From CAZZBM01 sp964652255 (GTDB lineage: Bacteria > Bdellovibrionota > Bacteriovoracia > Bacteriovoracales > CAZZBM01), in NCBI GenBank assembly GCA_964652255.1, contig CAZZBM010000001.1, positions 310,001 to 374,000 on the forward strand: 64,000 bases of DNA, in the 5' to 3' direction. Shown here one piece after another: positions 24,778 to 33,495 of the stretch. Numbering within the stretch: the stretch's first letter is position 1; every line of letters starts with the position of its first letter. The notes under the pieces are model-generated. The model saw only the letters and a program-made list of their open reading frames with translations, did not search any database and was not told the DNA's origin. Both the position numbers and the translations under genes were made by a program.

Positions 24778-27161
24778 TGAAACTTCTAGAAGAAGATATT
24801 CATATTTCTTTTATTAAGAAGTCTTATAATAAGATCATTGTTTCAGCTTTAGTAAATGACTATTCAGTTCATCTTAATGGCTCTTCTTCTACTTGTTCTT
24901 GTTCTGAAGAAAATCATTGTGTTCATGTTAATTCTTTAAAAAATCATTTAAATCATTACTTGCACTCTTATTTAGACCATATTATTAAACCCTATGCTTT
25001 ACATTCTTTTTTAAAATCTTCTTTAAATTTTCCAGATAATAAAAAAAAACTTCCTTTAAAAAGTTTGACTTTTTATTCCCTGGAGAAGAAAAAATTTTTT
25101 TTTCAACCTAAGGTTTTTTTCACAGAAACTCTTATGTTTAAATTCTATGAAAAAAAATTAGAGCATCCTAATAAAATATTAACTCTCATTGAATCTTATT
25201 TACTTGATTGGAAAGAAGGTGTTTTTTACTTTCTAAAAGAAGATCTTCTCTCTTACTTAAAATCCATGCAAGAAAGAAGCATTGAAGAGCTTACTTTTAA
25301 TAAGCATCCTCAGGTAATTTTACAAAGTTGGTCCTCTCAAACAGACAAGGCTAAAAAAATCAATCCAGGTCTTGAATTGCAAATAAGAGGTCATCAATTG
25401 TTTATTCAAAAAGGTTTTTTTACTGATTTTTTTTATTATTTCAAAGAGGAAGATCTTCATAAAGAAGAAGACTCTTTTTTTCATATAAATGATACTTTTT
25501 ATTATTTACCCTTGGATCATCTTAAAGATTTTAAAAAAAAAATTTCCCCTTTTTTTAGCAAAAAAAATCATTATTTAAACAGTGAAGATCAAGCTTTAGA
25601 AATTATTTTCTTTTGCCAAAAAAATAATATTCCTATTTATTTTAATCAACATTTACTCCAAGAAAAAAAAATAATTGCTAATATTAAAGATGATCTATCT
25701 AAAAAAATAGAATCTCTTTCTTCCAATTTTTTACAAGATTTACATGAGGGTTTTTTTCTTTCAGAAAGAGATTATTTTTTAATTCAGCTTTTTAAAAATA
25801 AAAAAAACAAGCATTTATTCTCTGATGAATTTAAAAAATTTTTAGGTTTTTTTAAAGAATTTGAAGAATTTTTTCCAGAAGAAAAAAATCCTAGCCCAAC
25901 CTTGGAAGAAAATCTTTTAAGAGATTATCAAAAAGAGGGTGTCCTTTGGTTGTTGCAACTAACTGAAAAAGGTTTTGGAGCTATTTTAGGTGATGACATG
26001 GGTTTAGGAAAAACAAGACAAGTTCTTTTTTTTCTAAAATATAGTACTTTTAAAAAGATTCTCATTGTTACACCTATGAGCTTGCTTTTTCATTGGAAAG
26101 AAGAAATCTCTACTTATCTTCCTGATAGAAGTCTTTGTTTTTATCACGGACTTAAAAGAGAATATAAAGATGAAGATATTCTGTTAACTTCTTATCAAAT
26201 TTTTAGAAAAGAAGAAGAAAACTTAAGTGATAGAAATTTTTCTATCATCATATTTGATGAAATTCAATTTTTAAAAAATGAATCTTCTAAAACAACCAAA
26301 GTCGCTAAAAATTTTCCAGGAATCAAAATAGGTCTTACAGGAACTCCTTTTGAAAATCATCTACAAGAATTAGTTACTCTTGTTAAAATTTGTTTACCAT
26401 TTTTAAGTATTCAAAAAAAAGAACCCTTTTTATTAAAAAAGATTATTCAACCTTTTTTATTAAGAAGAAAAAGAGATCATGTTTTAAAAGATCTTCCTTC
26501 TAAACAAGAACAGTATATTTATTTAGAGTTTTCTCCGAAGGAACAATCTTCTTACGATCAATTAAATTCTTCTTTAAGAAAAGTCTTAGAAGAAGAAAAT
26601 CAATCTATTGAAATTTTAAAAATTTTCACTAAGCTCAGATTAGCTTGTTTATATCAGCAGAATATGAGTACTAAGATTGAATTTTTAAAAGAACAAATTT
26701 CTTCTTTAGAAGATAAAAAAGTTTTGATTTTTTCACAATTTACTTCTTTTTTAGATATTCTGCAGCAACACTTTCCTAACTCTTTAAGACTAGATGGAAC
26801 CATGGATCAGAAAAAAAGAGAAGAAATGGTGAATAAATTTAAAAGCTCTTCTCAATCAGAACTGTTTCTGATTAGTCTTAAAGCTGGAGGACAAGGGTTA
26901 AACTTACAAGAAGCTTCTTATGTTTTTTTAATGGATCCTTGGTGGAATCCAGCCGTAGAAGACCAAGCCATTGGTCGTAGCTATAGATTAGGTCAACAAA
27001 ATTTTGTTCATGTCTTTAAACCTATTATCAAAGGTTCTATTGAAGAGAAAGTTCTTCTCATGAAAGAAGATAAGAAGATTCTCTTTGATCATTTTTTAGA
27101 AGGATTTCATGAAGGGGAGGGTTTAGAGTCTTTTATTAAAGAACTCAAAAATACTCTTTAA
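24777..27161 (+). CDS. SWI2/SNF2-family helicase with SWIM-like zinc finger
   Basis: The 794-residue product has an N-terminal SWIM-type zinc motif (CSCSEENHCVH, about residues 39-49), a long poorly conserved middle, and a C-terminal SNF2 ATPase (from about residue 380). The ATPase shows motif I GDDMGLGKTRQ, motif II IIFDEIQ, motif III GLTGTPFEN, and motifs V-VI SLKAGGQGLNL with AIGRSYRLGQ. Such proteins translocate on DNA and remodel protein-DNA complexes, often RNA polymerase; RapA-like or HepA-like roles are possible. It begins inside the rpoD stop with no Shine-Dalgarno, so it is likely coupled to rpoD. The 3' end overlaps a convergent gene by four bases. Confidence 0.88.
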   Translation: MKLLEEDIHISFIKKSYNKIIVSALVNDYSVHLNGSSSTCSCSEENHCVHVNSLKNHLNHYLHSYLDHIIKPYALHSFLKSSLNFPDNKKKLPLKSLTFYSLEKKKFFFQPKVFFTETLMFKFYEKKLEHPNKILTLIESYLLDWKEGVFYFLKEDLLSYLKSMQERSIEELTFNKHPQVILQSWSSQTDKAKKINPGLELQIRGHQLFIQKGFFTDFFYYFKEEDLHKEEDSFFHINDTFYYLPLDHLKDFKKKISPFFSKKNHYLNSEDQALEIIFFCQKNNIPIYFNQHLLQEKKIIANIKDDLSKKIESLSSNFLQDLHEGFFLSERDYFLIQLFKNKKNKHLFSDEFKKFLGFFKEFEEFFPEEKNPSPTLEENLLRDYQKEGVLWLLQLTEKGFGAILGDDMGLGKTRQVLFFLKYSTFKKILIVTPMSLLFHWKEEISTYLPDRSLCFYHGLKREYKDEDILLTSYQIFRKEEENLSDRNFSIIIFDEIQFLKNESSKTTKVAKNFPGIKIGLTGTPFENHLQELVTLVKICLPFLSIQKKEPFLLKKIIQPFLLRRKRDHVLKDLPSKQEQYIYLEFSPKEQSSYDQLNSSLRKVLEEENQSIEILKIFTKLRLACLYQQNMSTKIEFLKEQISSLEDKKVLIFSQFTSFLDILQQHFPNSLRLDGTMDQKKREEMVNKFKSSSQSELFLISLKAGGQGLNLQEASYVFLMDPWWNPAVEDQAIGRSYRLGQQNFVHVFKPIIKGSIEEKVLLMKEDKKILFDHFLEGFHEGEGLESFIKELKNTL

Positions 27162-27685
27162 AAGACCCAAGGATAAAATTTGGATAAAAATTCTTTAAAA
27201 CTTAAATGTTGATAATGTTTACTCTTATCTAGAAGATGTTCCCACTCTAGAGTTGATAATCTTGTTTTATAAAGAAAAGGTTTAATTTCTTTAGGAAAAG
27301 AAAGTATTCCAGGAAGAATAAAATATTCTTGATTAAATTCCACAAGACGACCTGAAAAAACATCTCCTTGCATTAATAATGGGTGAGGGGGGCTTAAAAT
27401 ATATTTTTCTTGAGTAACTAAATCAGTAAGATTTTTTTTACTTAAAAATTTTTTTTTATATTCAAAAAGACTGTGCTTAGATTTTTTTAAAGATTCTTGA
27501 ACAGTCACTGGAAGTGAAAAATTTTTCATGTATTTAATAAGAATCCAATCTAAAAAATTATCTAATCTTTCTTCTTTGTAATCTTCTTTTAAGGTATGTT
27601 TAAAAAACAATTCTCGTTCTTTTAAAAAAACTTCTCTTGGAATATCTTCACTATAATTTTTCCATTGATTTAAAAATTGCTCCAA
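27158..27685 (-). CDS. Hypothetical protein downstream of lepA
   Basis: I do not recognise this 175-residue protein. It starts with TTG immediately after the lepA stop, with GGAGG in the lepA end serving as ribosome site, so it is coupled to lepA. It is soluble and charged, with helical N-terminal and mixed C-terminal halves (PPHPLLMQGDVFSGRLVEF, a segment that looks like a small beta domain). No catalytic motif is evident. Its end overlaps the convergent helicase gene. Confidence 0.55.
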   Translation of the reverse strand: MEQFLNQWKNYSEDIPREVFLKERELFFKHTLKEDYKEERLDNFLDWILIKYMKNFSLPVTVQESLKKSKHSLFEYKKKFLSKKNLTDLVTQEKYILSPPHPLLMQGDVFSGRLVEFNQEYFILPGILSFPKEIKPFLYKTRLSTLEWEHLLDKSKHYQHLSFKEFLSKFYPWVF

Positions 27686-29470
27686 TCACTCCTCCACTTT
27701 TAGAACAGCCAAAAAAGCCTCTTGAGGAACTTCTACTCTTCCTACCATTTTCATTCTTTTCTTTCCTTCTTTTTGTTTTTCAAGAAGTTTTCTTTTTCTA
27801 GTAATATCTCCACCGTAACACTTCGCTAAAACATTTTTTCTTAAGGCTTTAATTGTTTCACGAGCAAGAACTTTTTGTCCAATGGCAGCTTGAATGATGA
27901 CTTCAAATTGTTGTCTTTCAATAATTTTTTGAAGCCTTTGAGTGAGATCACGACCTTTATTATAAGCCTGAGATCGATGACAAATTAAAGAAAGAGCATC
28001 TACTTTTTCTCCATTAAGAAGAATATCTAATTTTACAAGATCACTTGTTTCATAATCAGTGAGTTCATAATCCATACTTGCATAGCCCTTAGATAAGCTT
28101 TTGAGTTGATCATAAAAATCAAACATCATTTCATTCAAAGGAATTAAATAGGTGAGCATCACTCTTGTACTTGTTAGGTACTGCATATCTCTTTGTATTC
28201 CTCTTCTTTCTTGGCAAAGCTGGATAATATTACCTAAAAAATCTTGAGGAACATGAAGAGTCATTTTTACAAAAGGCTCTTTAATAAAATCAATAGCTCC
28301 CTGCTCTGGAAATTTTGAAGGATTATCTAAAAGAAGAATTTCTTTATTATTTAAATGAAGCTCATAGGAACAAGAAGGAGCTGTGGAGATAAGATTTAAT
28401 TGAAATTCTCTTTCTAGTCTTTCTTGAATAATATTCATATGTAAAAGACCTAAAAAACCACAACGATAACCAAGCCCAAGAGCTAAGGATTGATCCATAA
28501 CATAGGTAAAAGAAGAATCATTTAAAGAGAGCTTTTCTAAAGCTTCTTTTAAAGATTCAAAATCTTCAGTATTCACAGGAAAAAGACCACAAAAGACCAT
28601 AGGCTTAATGTCTTTATAACCTGCTAAAGCGGGAGTATTTTCTTTAAAAACCAAGGTGTCTCCAATTTTAATATCACGAAGATTTTTAATTCCACAGATT
28701 AAAATTCCAACTTCTCCTGCTTCCAAACTATCAATTTCTTGAAAAAAAGGTGATTGGATAGCAATCTTGATCACTTCATATTTTTGATTAGTGTGTTTAA
28801 AATAAATTTTTTGACCTCTAGTCACCTTACCTTCAAAGACTCTCACAAGGATAACCACTCCTTGATAGGGATCAAACCAAGAATCAAAAATTAATGCTTG
28901 AAAATCATGAGAAATCAGACCCTTGGGACTGGGAATTTTTTTAACCAAAACTTTTAGAAGATCCTGAACTCCAAGTCCTGTTTTTGCTGAAATTAAAGGA
29001 GCATCACTAGCATCAAGACCAATGATATCTTCAATTTCTTTTTTCACTCTTTCAACATCAGCATGAGGTAAATCAATTTTATTAATCACAGGAATAATTT
29101 CTAAGTTGTAATCCAGTGCCTGATAAACATTAGCTAGGGTTTGTGCTTGAATTCCTTGGGAAGCATCCACAACAAGAAGAGCTCCCTCGCAACAAGCTAA
29201 AGAACGACTTACTTCATAGGTAAAATCCACATGACCAGGGGTATCAATAAGATTAAGCTGATAATCAATTCCATCTAAAGAGTAACTTAAACGAACAGTT
29301 TGGGCTTTAATAGTAATTCCTCTTTCTCTTTCAATATCCATATTATCTAGAAATTGATGAGTCATAGAGCGAGTTGCCACTGCCTGGGTTTCTTCAATAA
29401 ATCGATCAGCTAAAGTAGATTTACCATGATCAATATGGGCTATAATAGAAAAATTTTTAATATGTTTCAT
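27686..29470 (-). CDS. lepA: Elongation factor 4 (LepA)
   Basis: This is a ribosome-associated GTPase, proposed to aid initiation or back-translocation. The 594-residue product is full length: G1 AHIDHGKSTLADRF, G2 RGITIKAQTVR, G3 DTPGHVDFTYEVSRSLA, G4 NKIDLPHAD, and the LepA-specific C-terminal domain with KRKLLEKQKEGKKRMK. It is the distal part of a reverse-strand group with trkH, trkA and an orphan PAS-like membrane protein; four bases separate it from the last. Confidence 0.96.
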   Translation of the reverse strand: MKHIKNFSIIAHIDHGKSTLADRFIEETQAVATRSMTHQFLDNMDIERERGITIKAQTVRLSYSLDGIDYQLNLIDTPGHVDFTYEVSRSLACCEGALLVVDASQGIQAQTLANVYQALDYNLEIIPVINKIDLPHADVERVKKEIEDIIGLDASDAPLISAKTGLGVQDLLKVLVKKIPSPKGLISHDFQALIFDSWFDPYQGVVILVRVFEGKVTRGQKIYFKHTNQKYEVIKIAIQSPFFQEIDSLEAGEVGILICGIKNLRDIKIGDTLVFKENTPALAGYKDIKPMVFCGLFPVNTEDFESLKEALEKLSLNDSSFTYVMDQSLALGLGYRCGFLGLLHMNIIQERLEREFQLNLISTAPSCSYELHLNNKEILLLDNPSKFPEQGAIDFIKEPFVKMTLHVPQDFLGNIIQLCQERRGIQRDMQYLTSTRVMLTYLIPLNEMMFDFYDQLKSLSKGYASMDYELTDYETSDLVKLDILLNGEKVDALSLICHRSQAYNKGRDLTQRLQKIIERQQFEVIIQAAIGQKVLARETIKALRKNVLAKCYGGDITRKRKLLEKQKEGKKRMKMVGRVEVPQEAFLAVLKVEE

Positions 29471-29474
29471 GCAA

Positions 29475-30458
29475 TCAGTTTCTACTGATATACACTAAAT
29501 AATAGTCTTGTCCAAGTCCCCTAATGGGATAACTACTGACAAAACCTTCATAGTTTTTATCTTCATCTAATTCATATTGAATCTGAATGGTTTCTTGTTC
29601 AATTTTTTCATCTGTTTCAAGAACTCGATAAATAAGCTCTTTAAGCTTTTTATCTAAAGGAGTTTCTTCATAGTATTTATTAATAAATTCTGTAGATTCT
29701 CTTTGCACAATAGAGTAAAATTCATTACTTAAGTAATGAATTTTACCTTCAGCATTAAAGATGAGAATAGGACTTTTTAAGATTTGAGTTAAAATATCAA
29801 ATTTTTTTTGTTCTAACTGAATTCTATCGACTCTTAGTTGTTCAAAGTATTTTAATTGTTCTGCAAGTTTTATAATTTCTTTTGTTAAAGGTTGAAGCTC
29901 TTGGCTATATTCTTCTATGGGAAGAAAAATATTAAAATACCCTTTCTGCATATCTTGTAAAGATCTTAAGTGTTTTTTAAAATTATACTTCTGAAATCTT
30001 TGAAGAATGAGACTTAAAAGTAAAAAAGAAAAAATAAAAATAACAAAAAAAACTTTAAAAAAGAAAAGAAAATCTAATTGAGATTTAGGAAGAGAAAGTT
30101 GTTTTAATAGTTTTTCATAGGAAATAAAAAAAGCAAGATAATTATCTTGTGCTCCAGAGATTAAGTTTTCAAGATTTTTTCTTAAATCTTTAATCATTTC
30201 TTTAGGCTCTTCTATGTTCATGAGATAAGCTGATAAGTGCTTTAGGTTTTGATGAAAAATCTCTTTGGGATCTTTTTTTAAATAATTTTCTGTAATTTTA
30301 AAAAGTTGTTGATGAAGATATTCTACATGAACGAAGTGTTTTTTTTGTAATTCTCTTTCTTGAAAAATAGCTTTTTGCAGTTCGTTAATTAAAAGAAAGG
30401 TAGAAAAGAAAAATAAAAAAAGGACTCCTTGAAAAAAAAAGAGTTGTTTTTTTTTCAT
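29475..30458 (-). CDS. Orphan membrane sensor-like protein (two membrane helices, HAMP-like and PAS-like, no kinase)
   Basis: The 327-residue product has an N-terminal helix (residues 5-25), a helical extracytoplasmic loop of about 100 residues, a second helix (about 124-148), a HAMP-like coiled segment (KHLRSLQDMQKGYFNIFLP) and a PAS-like domain (ILIFNAEGKIHYLSNEF, with VQRESTEF, about residues 230-315). It ends there: no histidine kinase, GGDEF or methyl-accepting domain follows. The layout is that of a sensor kinase without its output half. It overlaps trkA by four bases, which suggests a role in monitoring K+ uptake or membrane state; this is inference only. Confidence 0.65.
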   Translation of the reverse strand: MKKKQLFFFQGVLFLFFFSTFLLINELQKAIFQERELQKKHFVHVEYLHQQLFKITENYLKKDPKEIFHQNLKHLSAYLMNIEEPKEMIKDLRKNLENLISGAQDNYLAFFISYEKLLKQLSLPKSQLDFLFFFKVFFVIFIFSFLLLSLILQRFQKYNFKKHLRSLQDMQKGYFNIFLPIEEYSQELQPLTKEIIKLAEQLKYFEQLRVDRIQLEQKKFDILTQILKSPILIFNAEGKIHYLSNEFYSIVQRESTEFINKYYEETPLDKKLKELIYRVLETDEKIEQETIQIQYELDEDKNYEGFVSSYPIRGLGQDYYLVYISRN

Positions 30459-31135
30459 AAAAACTCCTTAAGAAGCTCTTCCACATCTTCAGTAAGACCT
30501 CCTACTAAAAGTAAGTCTCCTTCAAAAAACTTTTCAGGTTCTTTTTCATAGAGTAAATCAAAAGCAATAAATCCCTGTTCATCTAAAGTAGGCTTCGATT
30601 TTCCATAACCCAAAACTTGTATTTTACTTAAATTATATTCTTTACAAGAAGTATTATCTAAATGAGAAGGAATCATGACTTCTGCAATAGTATAATAATC
30701 TAAAAAATTTATTTTTTTTCTTAAAAAAGGTGCCATAATCTGATCTGAGAGAATTTCAGCCATTTCCTCTTCTAAAGACAACACTTGAGTAGCTCCTATT
30801 TCTTTTAAAATTTGTTCTTGAATAGTATTGCTTGCTCTGGCAATAATTTTACTAATTCCCAATCTTTTTAAAAGAACAATGGTCATAATAGTTTTTTCTA
30901 AATGTTCTCCCATGGCTACTAAAGCTACGTGAGCTTCTTGTAAATTAATCTCTCTTAAAGCTAATTCATTAGTAATGTCACACTGAACAGCTTCAGTCAC
31001 TTGATGTTTAATTCTATCTAAAACCTCAGGATCTTCATCAATGGCAAGAACCTCAGCTCCTTTTTGTTGAAGCTTTGTAGCCATTTTAAAACCAAATTTT
31101 CCCAAACCAATTACAGCAACAATCATATTTTTCAT
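30455..31135 (-). CDS. trkA: K+ uptake regulatory subunit, TrkA/KtrA type
   Basis: This is a cytoplasmic gating subunit of a Trk/Ktr potassium transporter. The 226-residue product has one RCK_N nucleotide-binding domain (VIGLGKFGFKMATKL, then LAIDEDPEVLD with the ribose-binding Asp) and one RCK_C domain (about residues 140-226). Single-repeat length matches KtrA rather than the doubled enterobacterial TrkA. Start ATG overlaps the trkH stop by four bases, so both subunits are made together. Confidence 0.9.
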   Translation of the reverse strand: MKNMIVAVIGLGKFGFKMATKLQQKGAEVLAIDEDPEVLDRIKHQVTEAVQCDITNELALREINLQEAHVALVAMGEHLEKTIMTIVLLKRLGISKIIARASNTIQEQILKEIGATQVLSLEEEMAEILSDQIMAPFLRKKINFLDYYTIAEVMIPSHLDNTSCKEYNLSKIQVLGYGKSKPTLDEQGFIAFDLLYEKEPEKFFEGDLLLVGGLTEDVEELLKEFL

Positions 31136-32736
31136 CCTATCATAAAGTCTTCTTCTGGGTAAAAGATTCTCTCTGTTTTTTCTTTTTTAGTCCTTAAAGC
31201 AAATAGAAAAGTAAGTGGTCCTATTTTACCAATAATCATTAAAATGCCAAGAATCATCTTTGATAAAGGTTGCAATGTGGGCAAAATTCCTAATGAAAAT
31301 CCTGTTGTAGAGAAGGAAGCCATGGTTTCAAAGAAGAGTGGAAAAAAATTTTGATGAGGTTCTAAATAAAGAAGAAATAAGAACGCTATGATAAAGAGAC
31401 TTAAAGCTAAAAAAAATAAAGTCACTGCTTTTAAAATAAGATTGAAGGATAATCCTCTTTGAAAAAGATGCATCTTTTTTTCTTCATTTAAAAGACTTTT
31501 AAGGGCTTGGAAAAGAACCACAATAGTAGAAACTTTTACACCACCAGAAGTAGATCCTGAGTTTCCTCCAATAAACATAAGAATAAGAAAAAGATAAAGA
31601 GTGACAGGTTGCAAACTATTAAGTTCATCAAAAGTAAAGCCAGAAGTACGAGAACTCATACTGTAAATTAAAGAAGAGAAGAGATGGTTCACAAAGCCAT
31701 CTCTTCTCCCTTCCTGAAACCATTCAAAAAAGAAAATTAAAAAAGTAGAAGTAACTAGAATCACAAAGGATCCCGTAAAGGCTACTTTTGACTGTAAGGA
31801 TAAAAATGGAATTTTCTTTCTAAGATAAAGATAAGATTCTCTTAAAACAAAAAAACCCAAACTACCCAATAACATTAGAAAAAAAAGACTCATTTGAAAA
31901 AAGGTATGATCACTGCTGGTAATTTTTAACCCAGATTGACAAAAAGCTGTTACACTATGAAAAAGACCTTGAAAAAAAGCCTTTTTGAGATGCATCTGTT
32001 CAATAAAATAAAAATAAGAGGTTAGAATTATTCCTCCTATAAATTCAAAAATCAGAGTATAGATAAAGATACTCTTTAAAAGATCTCTTAGAGAAGAGCC
32101 CTTAATATTAAGAACTTCTCCTACAAAAATTTTTTCTTTTAAGCCCATTTTCTCACCTAAAAAAACAATAGCCACAGAAGAAAGAGTCATAATTCCAAGT
32201 CCACCTAGTTGAACAAAGAATAGGACAAAATAAAGTCCTTGGTCTGTAAAAATTTCTGTAAGATTTCCTGGAAGCATACAGGTCACCGTCACTAAACTCA
32301 CGGCAATATAGATTTGATCAATAAAGGGTAAAGAAATTTTAGTGAAAACATCAAATTGAAGAAAAAGAAAGCAAAAGAGAATAAGAAGAAGATAGCTTAA
32401 TAAAAAAATCTGAGGAGCTGTAAAAGAGGTTTTTTTAAAAAAATAGTGATAAAGGAAGATAAGAGCCTTGCCTAATCCCCCCACATAAAGAAATGATTTA
32501 TAGAAAACATAGCAAAAAGCTAACCACTGAAAAATTTCAAATTCCAGAGGATAGATAAAAAGAAGAAAAAAAAAGAAAGAATCTAAAGGAATTTTCCTTT
32601 TTTCTATGATTTTTAAAACTAAAGAGAAGGTTAAAGAAAGAAGAAAGAGAATTTGCCATAAAGTTATGGGTTGAAAAAAGGAGAGAAGAAGAATAAGAAT
32701 AGAGAACAGAAAGGGTAATTGGTAAAAAACTTTCAT
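31132..32736 (-). CDS. trkH: K+ transporter membrane subunit, TrkH/KtrB type
   Basis: The 534-residue product is a polytopic membrane protein of the Trk/Ktr/HKT superfamily. The four pore-loop repeats can be followed: VTVTCMLPGNL, TAFCQSGLKITS, GGNSGSTSGGVK and FSTTGFSLGIL, each contributing a filter Gly or nearby residue. It is longer at the N-terminus than KtrB, with several additional hydrophobic helices. It is first gene of an operon with trkA and the orphan sensor-like gene, and divergent from the RodZ-like gene. H+- or Na+-coupled K+ uptake is inferred from the family. Confidence 0.9.
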   Translation of the reverse strand: MKVFYQLPFLFSILILLLSFFQPITLWQILFLLSLTFSLVLKIIEKRKIPLDSFFFFLLFIYPLEFEIFQWLAFCYVFYKSFLYVGGLGKALIFLYHYFFKKTSFTAPQIFLLSYLLLILFCFLFLQFDVFTKISLPFIDQIYIAVSLVTVTCMLPGNLTEIFTDQGLYFVLFFVQLGGLGIMTLSSVAIVFLGEKMGLKEKIFVGEVLNIKGSSLRDLLKSIFIYTLIFEFIGGIILTSYFYFIEQMHLKKAFFQGLFHSVTAFCQSGLKITSSDHTFFQMSLFFLMLLGSLGFFVLRESYLYLRKKIPFLSLQSKVAFTGSFVILVTSTFLIFFFEWFQEGRRDGFVNHLFSSLIYSMSSRTSGFTFDELNSLQPVTLYLFLILMFIGGNSGSTSGGVKVSTIVVLFQALKSLLNEEKKMHLFQRGLSFNLILKAVTLFFLALSLFIIAFLFLLYLEPHQNFFPLFFETMASFSTTGFSLGILPTLQPLSKMILGILMIIGKIGPLTFLFALRTKKEKTERIFYPEEDFMIG

Positions 32737-32787
32737 AAAAGAATTTTCTTTTTATCTTATCCTAATTAAAAAACAAAAGGCAAAAAA

Positions 32788-33495
32788 ATGACATTAGGTG
32801 AATTTTTACAAGAAAAAAGACACAACCTAGGTTTATCTTTTGAAGAAATTTATAAAAAAACAAGGCTTCATCCAGATGTTTTAAAAAAATTAGAAGAAGA
32901 TAGATTAAGGGCTTCTTCTCTTCATTTTAAATATTTAGTTCAAGCTTACAGTCATATTTTAAATATTTCTGACGAAGAATTAAAAGATTATCTTTCTCCA
33001 CCTCCTGCAGAAGAAACCAAAATGTTTTTTTCTTGGTCTTCTTTTTTTAAAAAATTTTTTCTTGTCTTTATACCTCTCTTTTCAGCCTTTCTTCTTAATT
33101 ACTTTTTAAACAATCAAGAAGAAGAAGTGGTAGAATCTCAAGTGAAAGATTTAATTTATTTGCCACACAAAGAGATATTTCTTCATTCTATTCCAAAGGT
33201 AAGAATTACCTCTCAACAATACCCTACCTATTTAACTTACCAAGTTGATCAAGGAGAAGTGAATTCTCACTTTCTTCTTCCTTATAGTTTTTTTGAGTTA
33301 GAAGGAAGTTTAATTCTTCTTGTTATTGGTGATAATAGAGAAGTTGAACTACAATACAAAAATGAAAATTATCCTTTAGATGAGAGAAGAACTCAATCAT
33401 TGGTTTTTCCTCCAGAAAGAAGAAAAGAATTTAAACTGCCTTTGTTTTTTTACACAGCAGAAAAGGAGCCAGAAAATGAAAAAAATAATTTTTGA
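32788..33495 (+). CDS. RodZ-like helix-turn-helix membrane protein
   Basis: The 235-residue product has an N-terminal Xre/HTH_25 domain (TLGEFLQEKRHNLGLSFEEI, then TRLHPDVLKKLEEDR, residues 2-70), one membrane helix (about residues 90-107, FFLVFIPLFSAFLLNYF) and a C-terminal beta-rich extracytoplasmic domain. That order is the RodZ arrangement; RodZ links MreB to the cell-wall machinery and supports rod shape. The periplasmic domain is short and divergent, so the name is tentative. Its 3' end contains the ribosome site and start of pepA (20-base overlap). Confidence 0.72.
   Translation: MTLGEFLQEKRHNLGLSFEEIYKKTRLHPDVLKKLEEDRLRASSLHFKYLVQAYSHILNISDEELKDYLSPPPAEETKMFFSWSSFFKKFFLVFIPLFSAFLLNYFLNNQEEEVVESQVKDLIYLPHKEIFLHSIPKVRITSQQYPTYLTYQVDQGEVNSHFLLPYSFFELEGSLILLVIGDNREVELQYKNENYPLDERRTQSLVFPPERRKEFKLPLFFYTAEKEPENEKNNF

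Noticed and set aside
33380..33475. Upstream extension of pepA by 32 codons
   Set aside because: This part lies in the RodZ-like coding frame region; ATG 33476 has a proper ribosome site and gives the normal M17 length.
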